A stretch of 64,000 bases of DNA from Candidatus Faecalibacterium gallistercoris (lineage in GTDB: Bacteria > Bacillota > Clostridia > Oscillospirales > Ruminococcaceae), in contig DXBJ01000005.1 of NCBI GenBank assembly GCA_019116585.1, positions 1 to 64,000 on the forward strand, read 5' to 3'. Shown one piece after another: positions 49,747 to 58,363 of this stretch. The notes below the pieces were generated by a model, which saw nothing but the letters and a program-made list of their open reading frames with translations, did no database searches and was not told the DNA's origin. How positions within the stretch are numbered: the stretch's first letter is position 1; the number at the start of each line of letters is the position of its first letter. A program made the position numbers and the translations under genes.

Positions 49747-52158
49747 CTAGTTTTCCCGCCGGCGGATGATGACGGAGGCCTCGGTGTCGAGGGCCCCCTC
49801 CATCCTGCAGTGCACCGTGGCGCGGCCGGCCACCCCCTCGGTGGCAAGGTACGCGCCGGCCATGCCCCCCCGCAGGGGGACGACGGAGGGCCCGATCAGG
49901 TGGGCGGGGCCCTCCACCGAGAGCTGGACCGCCTCGCTGCAATAGGGCAGCAGGCAGCCGTTCTGGTCGATGGCCCGCAGGGCGATGGCGGCGCAGTCCC
50001 AGGCGGGGCCGTCGGTGAGGATGGCGTTGCGGACGGTGCACTCCAGCCGGACCCGCTGCACCGGCTCCTGCACCACGGTGCGGACCACCCGCTCCCGCCA
50101 GACCGCTTCGAACCGGAAGGCGCCCGGCGGCCCTCCCAGCGTCCCGATGTAGGTGCGGTAAAGCCGGCCCAGGGTGGCCTCGTTCATCCGCAAAGCGCGC
50201 ATCAGGCGGGACAGACGGGCCCGCAGCAGAGGCGAAGGGGCGGCGGGGTCCCGCCGCAGGGCGTTCAGGCAGGCGGCCAGCTGGACCGCTTCGCCGTGGG
50301 CGATGCCCTCGTATTTTTCCAGCAGGGGGCCCACAAAGTCGTCGATCTGGATGGGCGGGTGGGCCAGGGCGGCAAACCGGCCCTGGCGGTCCGGGGTGAA
50401 CACGGCGATCAGGTCCCCGTCCCGGTACATCCGCACCGCGTCGGCGTTGGTGAAAGCCCAGCACCCCCCGGGGTACCCGGCGGGCATGTCCCCGAAGGCC
50501 GCCGCCGGCGATACCTCCAGCACGATGTCGGAGGGCACCCGGGGGGACTTCTGGCTGGCAAAGACGGCGGCCGCCAGCTTGGGGTTGCGGAACAGGTCCA
50601 TCACGCCCTGGTAGCTGACCCGGTCCCCGCTGCCGTAGGCGGGGTGGACGTTGTAGTCGGTCATGCACCAGCCAAAGCTGCCGGCCACCCCCGGCTGGGC
50701 CGACGCATCGTTGAGGACGGCGGCGTAGCGCAGCGCCTGGCTCAGCCGGGCGGCCCCGCTGTCAAAGCTCTTGGCGGGGTACATCATCCCGCCGTACCCG
50801 CTGACGAGGTAGCCCCGCCGCATATCGGGGGTGACGCTGGCTTTGGGCAGGCAGCCCGCCCCCGCCCCGGCCCCCGCAAAGGAAAAGTCGTCGTAGGCGT
50901 ACACGTCCTCCAGCAGCTGGCTTTTTTTGGTGCGCCGGGTGCCGGCGGTGGGCCGGGTGGGGTCCAGCCGGCGGGCGGCTTCGTTGGTCTTTTTGTAAAA
51001 TGCGTCGTCGTCGGCGCTGCCCGCCACCCGCACCCCCCACAGGAACACGCTGGGGTGGTTGCGGCACTGGCAGACCATCTCCCGGCAGTTCTGCAGGGCC
51101 TGGGCCTTCCAGGCGGGGCCGCCGATGTGCCGCTGGCCCGGCATCTCCACAAAGGCCAGCAGGCCCAGCTCGTCGCAGGCGTCCAGAAAAGCGGGGCTGG
51201 GCGGGCAGCAGCACCGCACCGCGTTGCAGCCCAGGTCTTTTTTCAGCACCTGGGCGTCCATCCGCTGGAGGCTGTCGGGCATGGCGTAGCCCTGATAGGG
51301 CCAGCTCTGGGCCCGCACCAGGCCCCGCAGCTCGGTGCGGGCGCCGTTCAGGTACAGCCCGCCGGCCACGAACTGGATGGTGCGGAACCCGAAGCGGATC
51401 ACCTTCTGGTCCAGCACGCGGTCGGGCAGGCCGCTGGTGCCGGGGCGGATCAGCCGCACGGTCAGGGTGTACAGGGTGGGGTGCTCGCAGCTCCAGGGCT
51501 GGACCCCGTTCAGGGTGCCGCTGATGGGCAGGGCCAGCTCGCCCATATAGGCGGCCCGCCGCCCCGAGGGGGCGCGGATCTCGGCCTCCAGCGCGCAGCC
51601 CACCGTCTCGCCCTCGGCGGCGGAATAGATGCGGAACGCCCCGTCCATCCCCGCCTGGATGAACACATCCCGCAGCCAGGCGTTTTCTTTCACGTCCAGG
51701 CAGACCCCGCGGTACAGCCCGCCGTAGGTCAGGGCCTCGGTCTGGCCGCCAAAGGGCGGGATGTCCAGGGTCTCGCGGCTGTCGCAGCGGACGGCCAGGA
51801 CGTTTTCTTCCCCCAGGCGGACCGCCCCGGTCAGGTTGACGGTAAAGGCGGTGTACCCGCAGGCGTGGTGGCCCACCCGCTGGCCGTTGCAGTAGACAGT
51901 GGCCTCATGGGCCGCCGCCCCAAAGGTCAGCAGCAGGGTGCGGCCCTCCCAGCTTTTGGGCGCAGTGAACACCCGCCGGTAGCCGCTGACCAGCTGATAG
52001 TCGTTTTCGTTGCAGTAGTTAAAGGGCAGCGTTTTGACGGTGTGGGGCAGGCGGACCGGCTCCAGGGGCAGGCCGCAGGCGGGCTCCAGCAGGGCCGGGG
52101 TGAACTGCGGGGTGAAAGACCAGCCGTCGTTCCAGTCAAAATGTTCGGTGCGTTCCAT
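49747..52158 (-). CDS. Glycoside hydrolase family 2 homologue lacking both catalytic glutamates
   Basis: An 803-residue GH2-fold protein, cytoplasmic by its lack of a signal. An N-terminal jelly-roll sugar-binding domain (GYRRVFTAPKSWEGRTLLLTF start, FGAAAHEATVYCNGQRVG), a beta-sandwich and a TIM barrel (FRTIQFVAGGLYLNGARTEL; LKKDLGCNAVRC) are followed by C-terminal sandwich domains. In the related GH2 branch the acid/base Glu lies in a WGVRINES-like motif and the nucleophile in an ISEH-like motif. Here they read WGVRVAGSADDD (Gly380) and YLVSGYGGMMYP (Gly454). Nothing suggests a frameshift. GGGAGGAG precedes the ATG at 52158. It may be an inactive sugar-binding or sensing protein. Confidence 0.82.
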   Translation of the reverse strand: MERTEHFDWNDGWSFTPQFTPALLEPACGLPLEPVRLPHTVKTLPFNYCNENDYQLVSGYRRVFTAPKSWEGRTLLLTFGAAAHEATVYCNGQRVGHHACGYTAFTVNLTGAVRLGEENVLAVRCDSRETLDIPPFGGQTEALTYGGLYRGVCLDVKENAWLRDVFIQAGMDGAFRIYSAAEGETVGCALEAEIRAPSGRRAAYMGELALPISGTLNGVQPWSCEHPTLYTLTVRLIRPGTSGLPDRVLDQKVIRFGFRTIQFVAGGLYLNGARTELRGLVRAQSWPYQGYAMPDSLQRMDAQVLKKDLGCNAVRCCCPPSPAFLDACDELGLLAFVEMPGQRHIGGPAWKAQALQNCREMVCQCRNHPSVFLWGVRVAGSADDDAFYKKTNEAARRLDPTRPTAGTRRTKKSQLLEDVYAYDDFSFAGAGAGAGCLPKASVTPDMRRGYLVSGYGGMMYPAKSFDSGAARLSQALRYAAVLNDASAQPGVAGSFGWCMTDYNVHPAYGSGDRVSYQGVMDLFRNPKLAAAVFASQKSPRVPSDIVLEVSPAAAFGDMPAGYPGGCWAFTNADAVRMYRDGDLIAVFTPDRQGRFAALAHPPIQIDDFVGPLLEKYEGIAHGEAVQLAACLNALRRDPAAPSPLLRARLSRLMRALRMNEATLGRLYRTYIGTLGGPPGAFRFEAVWRERVVRTVVQEPVQRVRLECTVRNAILTDGPAWDCAAIALRAIDQNGCLLPYCSEAVQLSVEGPAHLIGPSVVPLRGGMAGAYLATEGVAGRATVHCRMEGALDTEASVIIRRREN

Positions 52159-52316
52159 CTGGCGTTTGCTCCTCCCTGTCCGGGCAGGACCGGATTTTAC
52201 ATAATAAATCAGTCTTATAGTAGCACAAAGATATGAACGAATAAAGAATCCGCGCCGCCCTTCTGAAAAATTTTTGGCGAAAACGGGGACAACCGCGCCG
52301 CCCCAGGCCCCAAGGC

Positions 52317-52345
52317 TTGACAACCGCGCCCCGCTCTGCAATAAT
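52317..52345 (+). promoter_or_regulatory. Promoter of rsmD
   Basis: A perfect TTGACA (52317-52322) and AATAAT (52340-52345) with a 17-base spacer, about 85 bases before the start. Confidence 0.7.
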
Positions 52346-52430
52346 GAAGGGAACAAGGCGCCCGCCGCGGCGCAGAGCAGCAGCTGGCTGAACCATAAAA
52401 GGCAGTGATGGATGAAAGGAGCGGATACAG

Positions 52431-53003
52431 ATGCGCGTGATCGCAGGAGAGGCCCGGGGCCGCCGGTTGGAGGCGCTGCCCGGCACAGATGTGACCCGCC
52501 CGACTCTGGACCAGGTCAAGGAGGCGATGTTCAGCATCGTACAGTTCGACCTGCCGGGGGCCCGGGTGCTGGATCTTTTTGCCGGCAGCGGCCAGCTGGG
52601 CATCGAGGCGCTGTCCCGCGGGGCGGCGCGGTGCGTTTTTCTGGACCAGAACCGGGAGGCGGCCGCCGTGGTGATGCGCAACTGCAAGGCCTGCGGCCTG
52701 TTTGACCGCAGCCGGGTCAGCGTGGGGGATGCCGCGCGCTGGCTGTCGGCCTGCCATGAGATGTTCGATCTGGTGCTGCTGGACCCGCCTTTCCGCCAGG
52801 GGATGCTGGAGGAGATCCTGCCCGCGGTGGAAAAGGTGGTGGCGCCCGGCGGCATCGTCCTGTGCGAGAGCGAGGCAAAGCTGGTCCTGCCCGCCGAGGT
52901 GGGCAGCCTGGTGCTGCGCAAGCAGTACCGCTACGGCCGCGTGCTGCTGTGGCGGTATACAAAGCCCCGCCCCGCCGAAGCGGAAGGGGGAGACACCGTA
53001 TGA
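52431..53003 (+). CDS. rsmD: 16S rRNA (guanine-966-N2)-methyltransferase
   Basis: A 190-residue SAM-dependent methyltransferase acting on G966 of 16S rRNA. The N-terminus MRVIAGEARGRRLEALPG is diagnostic, RPTLDQVKEAMFSI follows, SAM-binding motif I is VLDLFAGSGQLGIEALSRGA, and the catalytic motif is LLDPPF. GAAAGGAG precedes the ATG. It overlaps the following coiled-coil gene by 4 bases. Confidence 0.93.
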   Translation: MRVIAGEARGRRLEALPGTDVTRPTLDQVKEAMFSIVQFDLPGARVLDLFAGSGQLGIEALSRGAARCVFLDQNREAAAVVMRNCKACGLFDRSRVSVGDAARWLSACHEMFDLVLLDPPFRQGMLEEILPAVEKVVAPGGIVLCESEAKLVLPAEVGSLVLRKQYRYGRVLLWRYTKPRPAEAEGGDTV

Positions 53004-53464
53004 ACGTCAACGAACTGTTGGACACCATTGAAGATACTCTGGCCGAAAGCGCCAATATGCCCCTGTCGGGGGGCAAGCGGATCGTGGACGTGGACCAGAT
53101 CCAGGAATACCTGGACGAGATCCGCGCCAACCTCCCCGGCGAGCTGCGCCAGGCCCAGGCCATCGTCAACGACCGGGGCCAGATCGTGGATTCGGCCAAC
53201 GCCCAGGCCAAGGCCATCATCCGCCAGGCGGAGGAGCGGGCCCGGGTGCTGGTGAGCGAGTCCGAGATCGTCAAAAGCGCCCAGCAGCGGGCCGCCGAGA
53301 TCATGGCCCAGGCCCAGGCCGAAAGCCGCACCCTGCGCCAGACCACCGCGGACTACTGCGACAATATGCTCAAGACCACCGAGGAGACCATGATCGCCAA
53401 CGCCTCCCAGGTCAAAAATGTCCGCGCCAGCCTGCGCCAGCAGCCTAAAAAACAGCAGCCGTGA
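53000..53464 (+). CDS. Coiled-coil protein, ATP-synthase-b-like
   Basis: A 154-residue soluble protein with a long heptad-rich helix from about residue 40 to 135, rich in Ala, Gln, Glu and Arg (QAQAIVNDRGQIVDSANAQA; AAEIMAQAQAESRTLRQ). Such proteins next to rsmD in Clostridia are often labelled ATPase or ATP synthase subunit b-like from the coiled coil alone, but there is no membrane anchor here. The start overlaps the rsmD stop (ATGA). The N-terminal MNVNELLDTIEDTLAESANM is reminiscent of DivIVA-associated proteins. Function not known. Confidence 0.7.
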   Translation: MNVNELLDTIEDTLAESANMPLSGGKRIVDVDQIQEYLDEIRANLPGELRQAQAIVNDRGQIVDSANAQAKAIIRQAEERARVLVSESEIVKSAQQRAAEIMAQAQAESRTLRQTTADYCDNMLKTTEETMIANASQVKNVRASLRQQPKKQQP

Positions 53465-53487
53465 ACGGCGATGTCCGTCCGGCCCAG

Positions 53488-53516
53488 AGCCCCTGCCATG
53501 CCGGCAGGGGCTTTTT
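53488..53516 (+). terminator. Terminator after the coiled-coil gene
   Basis: AGCCCCTGCC pairs with GGCAGGGGCT, followed by TTTTT. It separates the rsmD operon from the dcw cluster. Confidence 0.88.
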
Positions 53517-53566
53517 GCTTTTGGACAGGCTGCGGAAATTTGGCGGAAAAAGTCGGGCGAAAACTA

Positions 53567-53595
53567 TTGCATTCACCGGGCTGATTTGTTACAAT
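53567..53595 (+). promoter_or_regulatory. Promoter of the dcw cluster
   Basis: TTGCAT (53567-53572) and TACAAT (53590-53595) with a 17-base spacer, just before the MraZ repeats. Confidence 0.78.
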
Positions 53596-53604
53596 AACTT
53601 TATC

Positions 53605-53634
53605 AGTGGAGTAAAGTAGGGAAAAGTGGGGAGC
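53605..53634 (+). promoter_or_regulatory. MraZ-binding direct repeats
   Basis: Three direct repeats with exact 10-bp period: AGTGGAGTAA, AGTAGGGAAA and AGTGGGGAGC. MraZ is known to bind GTGG/TGGG-type direct repeats of this period in mraZ promoters. They start at the predicted transcription start, so MraZ binding would block the dcw promoter. Confidence 0.78.
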
Positions 53635-53670
53635 GATCCCCACCCCATCCCACACAAGGGGGCGGTCAGG

Positions 53671-54090
53671 GTGTTCTTTGGACGGTACGACTGCGCCATC
53701 GACGCCAAGGGCCGGCTGAACTTTCCGGCCAGGTTCCGGGAAGGGATGGGCGAGAGCTTTGTGGTGATGGAGTGGCTGGACCAGTGCCTGTTCGCGCTGC
53801 CCATGGCCGAGGTGGAGCGCATCTCGGAGCGGCTGGGCGCGGACGAGCTGATGGACAGCTGGGAGATCACCGGCGACCTGTTCAGCACCGCCTGCGAGGT
53901 GACCCCGGACAAGCAGGGGCGCATCCTGCTGCCCGCCAGCCTGCGGGCCTACGCGGGCCTGGGCAAGACGGTGGCCGTCATCGGCAACCGCAACCATGCC
54001 GAGATCTGGGACGCCGCCCGCTGGGACGCCCGCCGCGCGGCCGTCACCAACGAGCAGCGGGCCGCCCGCCTGCGCGAGCTCCACATCTGA
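53671..54090 (+). CDS. mraZ: Transcriptional regulator MraZ
   Basis: A 139-residue AbrB-type regulator, first gene of the dcw cluster and repressor of its own promoter. Two SpoVT/AbrB-like repeats each carry the signature: DAKGRLNFPARFRE in the first and DKQGRILLPASLRA in the second. The start is GTG at 53671, giving the usual FFG N-terminus, with AAGGGGG upstream; the longer frame reads through the MraZ boxes. Three direct repeats at 53605-53634 are its likely operator. Confidence 0.95.
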   Translation: MFFGRYDCAIDAKGRLNFPARFREGMGESFVVMEWLDQCLFALPMAEVERISERLGADELMDSWEITGDLFSTACEVTPDKQGRILLPASLRAYAGLGKTVAVIGNRNHAEIWDAARWDARRAAVTNEQRAARLRELHI

Positions 54091-54127
54091 AACGATTCCG
54101 ATCTTGCCGGGAAAGGAGGCGAGCCCC

Positions 54128-55096
54128 ATGAACGACGAACAGACCCAGCAGGCATTCGACCCTGCCTCCTTCGAGCATGTCCCGGTGCTGCTGGACGAAT
54201 GTCTGGCGGGGCTGGCCATCCGGCCCGACGGGATCTACCTGGACGGCACGGCAGGGGGCGCGGGCCATTCCCGGGCCATTGCCGGCCGGCTGGACCCCGC
54301 GGCAGGCGGCCGCCTGATCGCCCTGGACCAGGACCCCGACGCGGTGCTCACCGCCCGCCAGCGGCTGGCAGGGCTGCCGGCCACCGTGGTGCAGACCAAC
54401 TTCCGCTATGCGGCCGACGCTCTGGCCTCGGTCGGGGTGGAGGCCATCGACGGGGCGCTGCTGGACCTGGGGGTCTCCAGCCACCAGCTGGACGACGCGG
54501 AGCGGGGCTTTTCTTACCGGGCCGACGCGCCGCTGGATATGCGGATGAGCCAGGAGGGCACCACCGCCGCCGACCTGGTCAACACCCTGGACCGGGAGGA
54601 GCTGGCCCGCATCCTGCGGGACTACGGCGAAGAGCCCTATGCCTGGCAGATCGCCGGCAAGATCGTGGAGGCGCGGGCCCAGGCCCCCATCGAGACCACC
54701 CTGCAGCTGGCGGGGCTGGTGGCTTCGGCCATGCCCCCGGCGGTCCGGCGCAAGGACAAAAACCCCGCCCGGCGCAGTTTCCAGGCCCTGCGCATCGCGG
54801 TCAACCACGAGCTGGACGCTCTGGACGAGGGCTTGGACGCCATTTTCGGCGCGCTGAAACCGGGCGGACGGTTCTGCGTCATCACCTTCCACTCTCTGGA
54901 GGACCGGCTGGTGAAAAACAAGTTCCGCCGCTGGGCCACCGCCTGCACCTGCCCGCCCGAGTTCCCCGTCTGCGTCTGCGGCGGCAGGGCAAAGGCAACG
55001 CTGATCACCCGCAAGCCCATCGAGGCAAACCCCGACGAACTGGCCGGCAACCGGCGCAGCCGCTCGGCCCGGCTGCGGGTCCTTGAAAAACGATAA
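54128..55096 (+). CDS. rsmH: 16S rRNA (cytosine-1402-N4)-methyltransferase
   Basis: A 322-residue SAM-dependent methyltransferase (RsmH/MraW). It has HVPVLLDECLAGLAIRPDGI, motif I LDGTAGGAGHSRAI, ALLDLGVSSHQLDDAERGFS, and the late FCVITFHSLEDRLVKNKFR. A Cys-rich stretch CTCPPEFPVCVCGG lies near the C-terminus, as often in this family. AAAGGAGG precedes the ATG. Second gene of the dcw cluster. Confidence 0.96.
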   Translation: MNDEQTQQAFDPASFEHVPVLLDECLAGLAIRPDGIYLDGTAGGAGHSRAIAGRLDPAAGGRLIALDQDPDAVLTARQRLAGLPATVVQTNFRYAADALASVGVEAIDGALLDLGVSSHQLDDAERGFSYRADAPLDMRMSQEGTTAADLVNTLDREELARILRDYGEEPYAWQIAGKIVEARAQAPIETTLQLAGLVASAMPPAVRRKDKNPARRSFQALRIAVNHELDALDEGLDAIFGALKPGGRFCVITFHSLEDRLVKNKFRRWATACTCPPEFPVCVCGGRAKATLITRKPIEANPDELAGNRRSRSARLRVLEKR

Positions 55097-55143
55097 TCCA
55101 CGCCCCCGCACACAGGGCGCGTAAACAAGAGGAGAGACAGATC

Positions 55144-55662
55144 ATGGGTCAGCCTGCATACGATTACAACTACAACGGCATCACTTTAGGACAGGCAGTC
55201 CGCCGCCCGGCCCCCCAGCCCGAGCGGCGGCCCGACCTCCGGGTGGAGCAGGGCGGCAAAGCCGCCATCTCGCCCCTGCGCGCCATGATGCAGCACGGCG
55301 TGCAGATCCTTGCGCTGGGGCTTCTGGCCGGGCTGTCGGTGGCGCTGCTGTTCAGCGAGGCCCGCATCGTCGAGCTGAGCGGGGACATCCGCCAGGCGAA
55401 GGCGGCCCTGATCTCGGCCCAGAGCCAGAACGATTATTACACCACCACCCTCAACGTCCAGTCCAGCATTTCCAATGTGGAGAGCGTGGCCGGCCGCCTG
55501 GGCCTGATGAAGATCGACGACAGCCAGATCACCTACATCCGCCTGGACGACCAGAGCGTCCTGACCCGCCGCGAGTCGGCGGTGGAAAAATGGACCGATA
55601 CCCTTCAGGCCGGCGTGACGTCCCTGCTGCGGACCATGGACCCGCCGGCGGACGCCGAATAA
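55144..55662 (+). CDS. ftsL: FtsL-like cell-division protein
   Basis: A 172-residue bitopic membrane protein in the ftsL slot. The N-terminal cytoplasmic part (1-50) is Pro/Arg-rich, one membrane helix spans about 53-72 (VQILALGLLAGLSVALLFSE), and an extracellular coiled coil follows with a SNVESVAGRLGLMKIDDSQI segment typical of FtsL/DivIC. Sequence conservation is low in this family, so position carries much of the call. AAGAGGAGAG precedes the start. A hairpin terminator lies 18 bases after the stop. Confidence 0.8.
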   Translation: MGQPAYDYNYNGITLGQAVRRPAPQPERRPDLRVEQGGKAAISPLRAMMQHGVQILALGLLAGLSVALLFSEARIVELSGDIRQAKAALISAQSQNDYYTTTLNVQSSISNVESVAGRLGLMKIDDSQITYIRLDDQSVLTRRESAVEKWTDTLQAGVTSLLRTMDPPADAE

Positions 55663-55680
55663 AACGATCATACCCGGGGA

Positions 55681-55704
55681 AGCGTGCGTCTGCGCACGCT
55701 TTTT
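55681..55704 (+). terminator. Internal terminator between ftsL and the PBP gene
   Basis: AGCGTGCG and CGCACGCT form an 8-bp stem with a 4-base loop, followed by TTTT. It lies inside the dcw cluster, so it may be a partial terminator tuning downstream expression. Confidence 0.7.
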
Positions 55705-55747
55705 CGGTTTCTGACGCTCCGGCAGGGGCGCCAGGCAGGAGAAGCGA

Positions 55748-58240
55748 ATGAAAGAAGCGATCAACCGGCGCCGGCGGGGGACCATGCTCCGCCGTGACCC
55801 CGACTCGGCCCCCATCCCCCGCAAGACCAGGAAATGGGGCCTGGCCGTATCCATCGGCCTGGTGCTGCTGGGCACCGCCATCGTGGTCAACAGCCTTTAC
55901 GATATCCAGATCCGCAACGGCGAGATGTACAGCCGCTACGCCAGCGACCAGCAGCTGCTGGACACCACCATCCAGGCCACCCGGGGCGAGATCTACGACG
56001 CCACCGGCAAGGTGCTGGCCTCCACCAGCGTGGTGTGGGACATCTGGTGCGACCCCAGCTATTCCACCGCACTCTACGACAGCCAGACCATCACCTCCAC
56101 CGACCCTGCCACCGGCGGGGAAGTGGAGTCCACCGTCCGCACCCTGGACGCCGCGGCCTGCGGCGAGATCAGCCGGGAGCTGACCCTCCGCCTTCTGTCG
56201 GGGGACGGCGTCAGCCTGGACAAGGTGGACACCACCTCCCAGGCGTATGCCCAGCAGTACGAGGCCATCTATGCGGCCCTGAGCAAGATCGACTCCTCGT
56301 ACCAGGTGCTGGCCGAAAAGGTCAACAACGCCGTCAAGGAGTCCATCGAGCAGTACGTCTCCGACCGCAACGCCATCAAGGGCAGCGGCCGGCTGTCCCT
56401 GTCCTCGTCCCGCACCTACCAGCGCAATTATCCCTACGGGGCGTTTGCGGCGTCGGTGCTGGGCTTTACCAATGCGGACGGGGAAGGCTTTTACGGGCTG
56501 GAAAAATCCTACGACGATATCCTGTCGGGAACGGACGGCCGGACCGTCACCATCCGCAACGCCCGGGGCAACGCCATCGCGGACGGCGGCGCCGTCACCT
56601 ACGACGCCAAGGACGGCGACAGCCTGGTGCTGACGCTGGACACCACCATCCAGGAAGTGGTGGAAAAATACCTGAACGAGGCCATCGCCGCCAACACCGT
56701 CGAGAACCGGGGCTGCGCCGTCGTGATGGACGTCAACACCGGGGGCATCCTGGCCATGGCTTCCAAGCCGGATTTCGACCCCAACAACCCCAACGACTAC
56801 ACCCCCATCCAGGCGTATCTGGAAGAGCTGGTCCGGGCCGAGCCCGAGCTGTACGGCATCTATCTGAAAAACGAGGACGGCACCTTTGTCACCGACGAAA
56901 ACGGCGACCGGATCCTGGACCCCGACGCCGATTACTCGGGCTATTTCCGGGACATCATGTGGAAAAACAAGACCATCACCGAGCTGTACTATCCCGGCAG
57001 CGTCTTTAAGGTCATCACCGCGGCCATGGGGGTGGACTCGGGCAACGCCACCTACAACACCACCTTCAACTGCAGCGGTGCCTATGCCGTGGCCAAGGAG
57101 ACCTACCACTGCGCCGGGCGCCACAGCCACGGCACCCAGAACCTGGCCGACGCCCTGCTGAACAGCTGCAACATCTACTTCATCCAGCTGGGCCAGCGGA
57201 TCGGGGTCCAGACCTTTTACGACTACTTCAAGGCCTTTGGCTTTACCGAGCGCACCGGCGTGGACCTGCCCAACGAGACCAGCTACATGCAGTACTACAC
57301 CGACCAGAACATGGGCGAGGTGGAGCTGGCCTCCTCCGCTTTTGGCCAGTCCATGGCGGTGACCCCCCTGCAGGTGTGCACGGCGGTGGCGGCGTCGGTC
57401 AACGGCGGCTATCTGGTCACCCCCCATGTGGTGGACCAGATCGTGGACGCCAACGGCAACGTGGTGGAGCAGATCGGGCCGGGCGTCCGCCGCCAGGTCA
57501 TCAGCGGCAGCGCCAGCGAGACCATCCGCCAGATCATGGAGCACGAGGTGGGCGACGGCACCACCCGCAGCGGCGGCTACCGCGCCTATGTGGCGGGCTA
57601 CCGCATCGGCGGCAAGTCGGGCACTTCCGAGCTGCTGAACATGGACCGGCGCGCCGACGGCGACTACAAAAAGGCGGCCTCCTTCGTGGCGGTGCTGCCC
57701 GCCGACGACCCCCAGATCCTGGTCTATGTCATGCTGGACGACCCCAACAACGTCAACAGCGACTACTCCTCGGTGCTGGCGGCTCCGGTGGTGGGCAACA
57801 TCATCAGCGAGATCGCGCCCTACCTGGGGGTGGCCACCGACGGCATCGACCGCAGCGGCCAGACCGTCAAGGTGCCCAACCTGATCGGCACCGAGTGGAG
57901 CAACGCCCAGGTCAACCTCAATATCCGGGGCCTGGCCCATCACCTGGTGGAAAGCGAAGGCGGCAACACCGCCGCCCCCGTCACCTGGCAGTACCCCACG
58001 GCGGGCGCCGAGGTGCCCAGCGGGACCACCATCTACCTGTACACCGACACCTACACCGGCCAGACCGCCCAGGTGCCCGACCTGACCGGCAAGAGCGCCG
58101 ACTTTGCCCGCCAGATGCTGCAGGCGGCCGGCTTCAACTGCATCGTCGAGGGCAGCGCCTCCGGCCTGGTGCAGGCCCAGAGCGAGGCCCCCGGCTCCAC
58201 CGCCCAGCTGGGCACCATCGTGACCATCACCTGCGGGTGA
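55748..58240 (+). CDS. ftsI: Class B penicillin-binding protein with two PASTA domains (FtsI/SpoVD type)
   Basis: An 830-residue transpeptidase for septal peptidoglycan. A signal anchor spans about 31-52, the dimerisation domain follows with TIQATRGEIYDATGKVLA, and the transpeptidase domain has S418-VFK (in YPGSVFKVITA), S473-CN475 and K623-SG625 (in GGKSGTSELL). Two C-terminal PASTA domains begin at VKVPNLIGTEWSNAQ and AQVPDLTGKSADFARQ (about 708-830). PBP2B-like proteins have two PASTA domains, whereas sporulation SpoVD usually has one. The gene follows ftsL, as in B. subtilis. It partners with the FtsW encoded downstream. Confidence 0.94.
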   Translation: MKEAINRRRRGTMLRRDPDSAPIPRKTRKWGLAVSIGLVLLGTAIVVNSLYDIQIRNGEMYSRYASDQQLLDTTIQATRGEIYDATGKVLASTSVVWDIWCDPSYSTALYDSQTITSTDPATGGEVESTVRTLDAAACGEISRELTLRLLSGDGVSLDKVDTTSQAYAQQYEAIYAALSKIDSSYQVLAEKVNNAVKESIEQYVSDRNAIKGSGRLSLSSSRTYQRNYPYGAFAASVLGFTNADGEGFYGLEKSYDDILSGTDGRTVTIRNARGNAIADGGAVTYDAKDGDSLVLTLDTTIQEVVEKYLNEAIAANTVENRGCAVVMDVNTGGILAMASKPDFDPNNPNDYTPIQAYLEELVRAEPELYGIYLKNEDGTFVTDENGDRILDPDADYSGYFRDIMWKNKTITELYYPGSVFKVITAAMGVDSGNATYNTTFNCSGAYAVAKETYHCAGRHSHGTQNLADALLNSCNIYFIQLGQRIGVQTFYDYFKAFGFTERTGVDLPNETSYMQYYTDQNMGEVELASSAFGQSMAVTPLQVCTAVAASVNGGYLVTPHVVDQIVDANGNVVEQIGPGVRRQVISGSASETIRQIMEHEVGDGTTRSGGYRAYVAGYRIGGKSGTSELLNMDRRADGDYKKAASFVAVLPADDPQILVYVMLDDPNNVNSDYSSVLAAPVVGNIISEIAPYLGVATDGIDRSGQTVKVPNLIGTEWSNAQVNLNIRGLAHHLVESEGGNTAAPVTWQYPTAGAEVPSGTTIYLYTDTYTGQTAQVPDLTGKSADFARQMLQAAGFNCIVEGSASGLVQAQSEAPGSTAQLGTIVTITCG

Positions 58241-58294
58241 GGGCGCAGGCGCCGCGGCAAACGTGAAGGATGCGCGAAAACCGCACAGCTCTAC

Positions 58295-58324
58295 TTGCCA
58301 CGGGTGCACCGTACAATTTATAAT
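58295..58324 (+). promoter_or_regulatory. Internal promoter of murF
   Basis: TTGCCA (58295-58300) and TATAAT (58319-58324) with an 18-base spacer in the gap between the PBP gene and murF. It gives the second half of the dcw cluster its own start. Confidence 0.7.
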
Positions 58325-58363
58325 AGGAATATCTGGCAATATACAGAAAGGGGATAGGAACGA

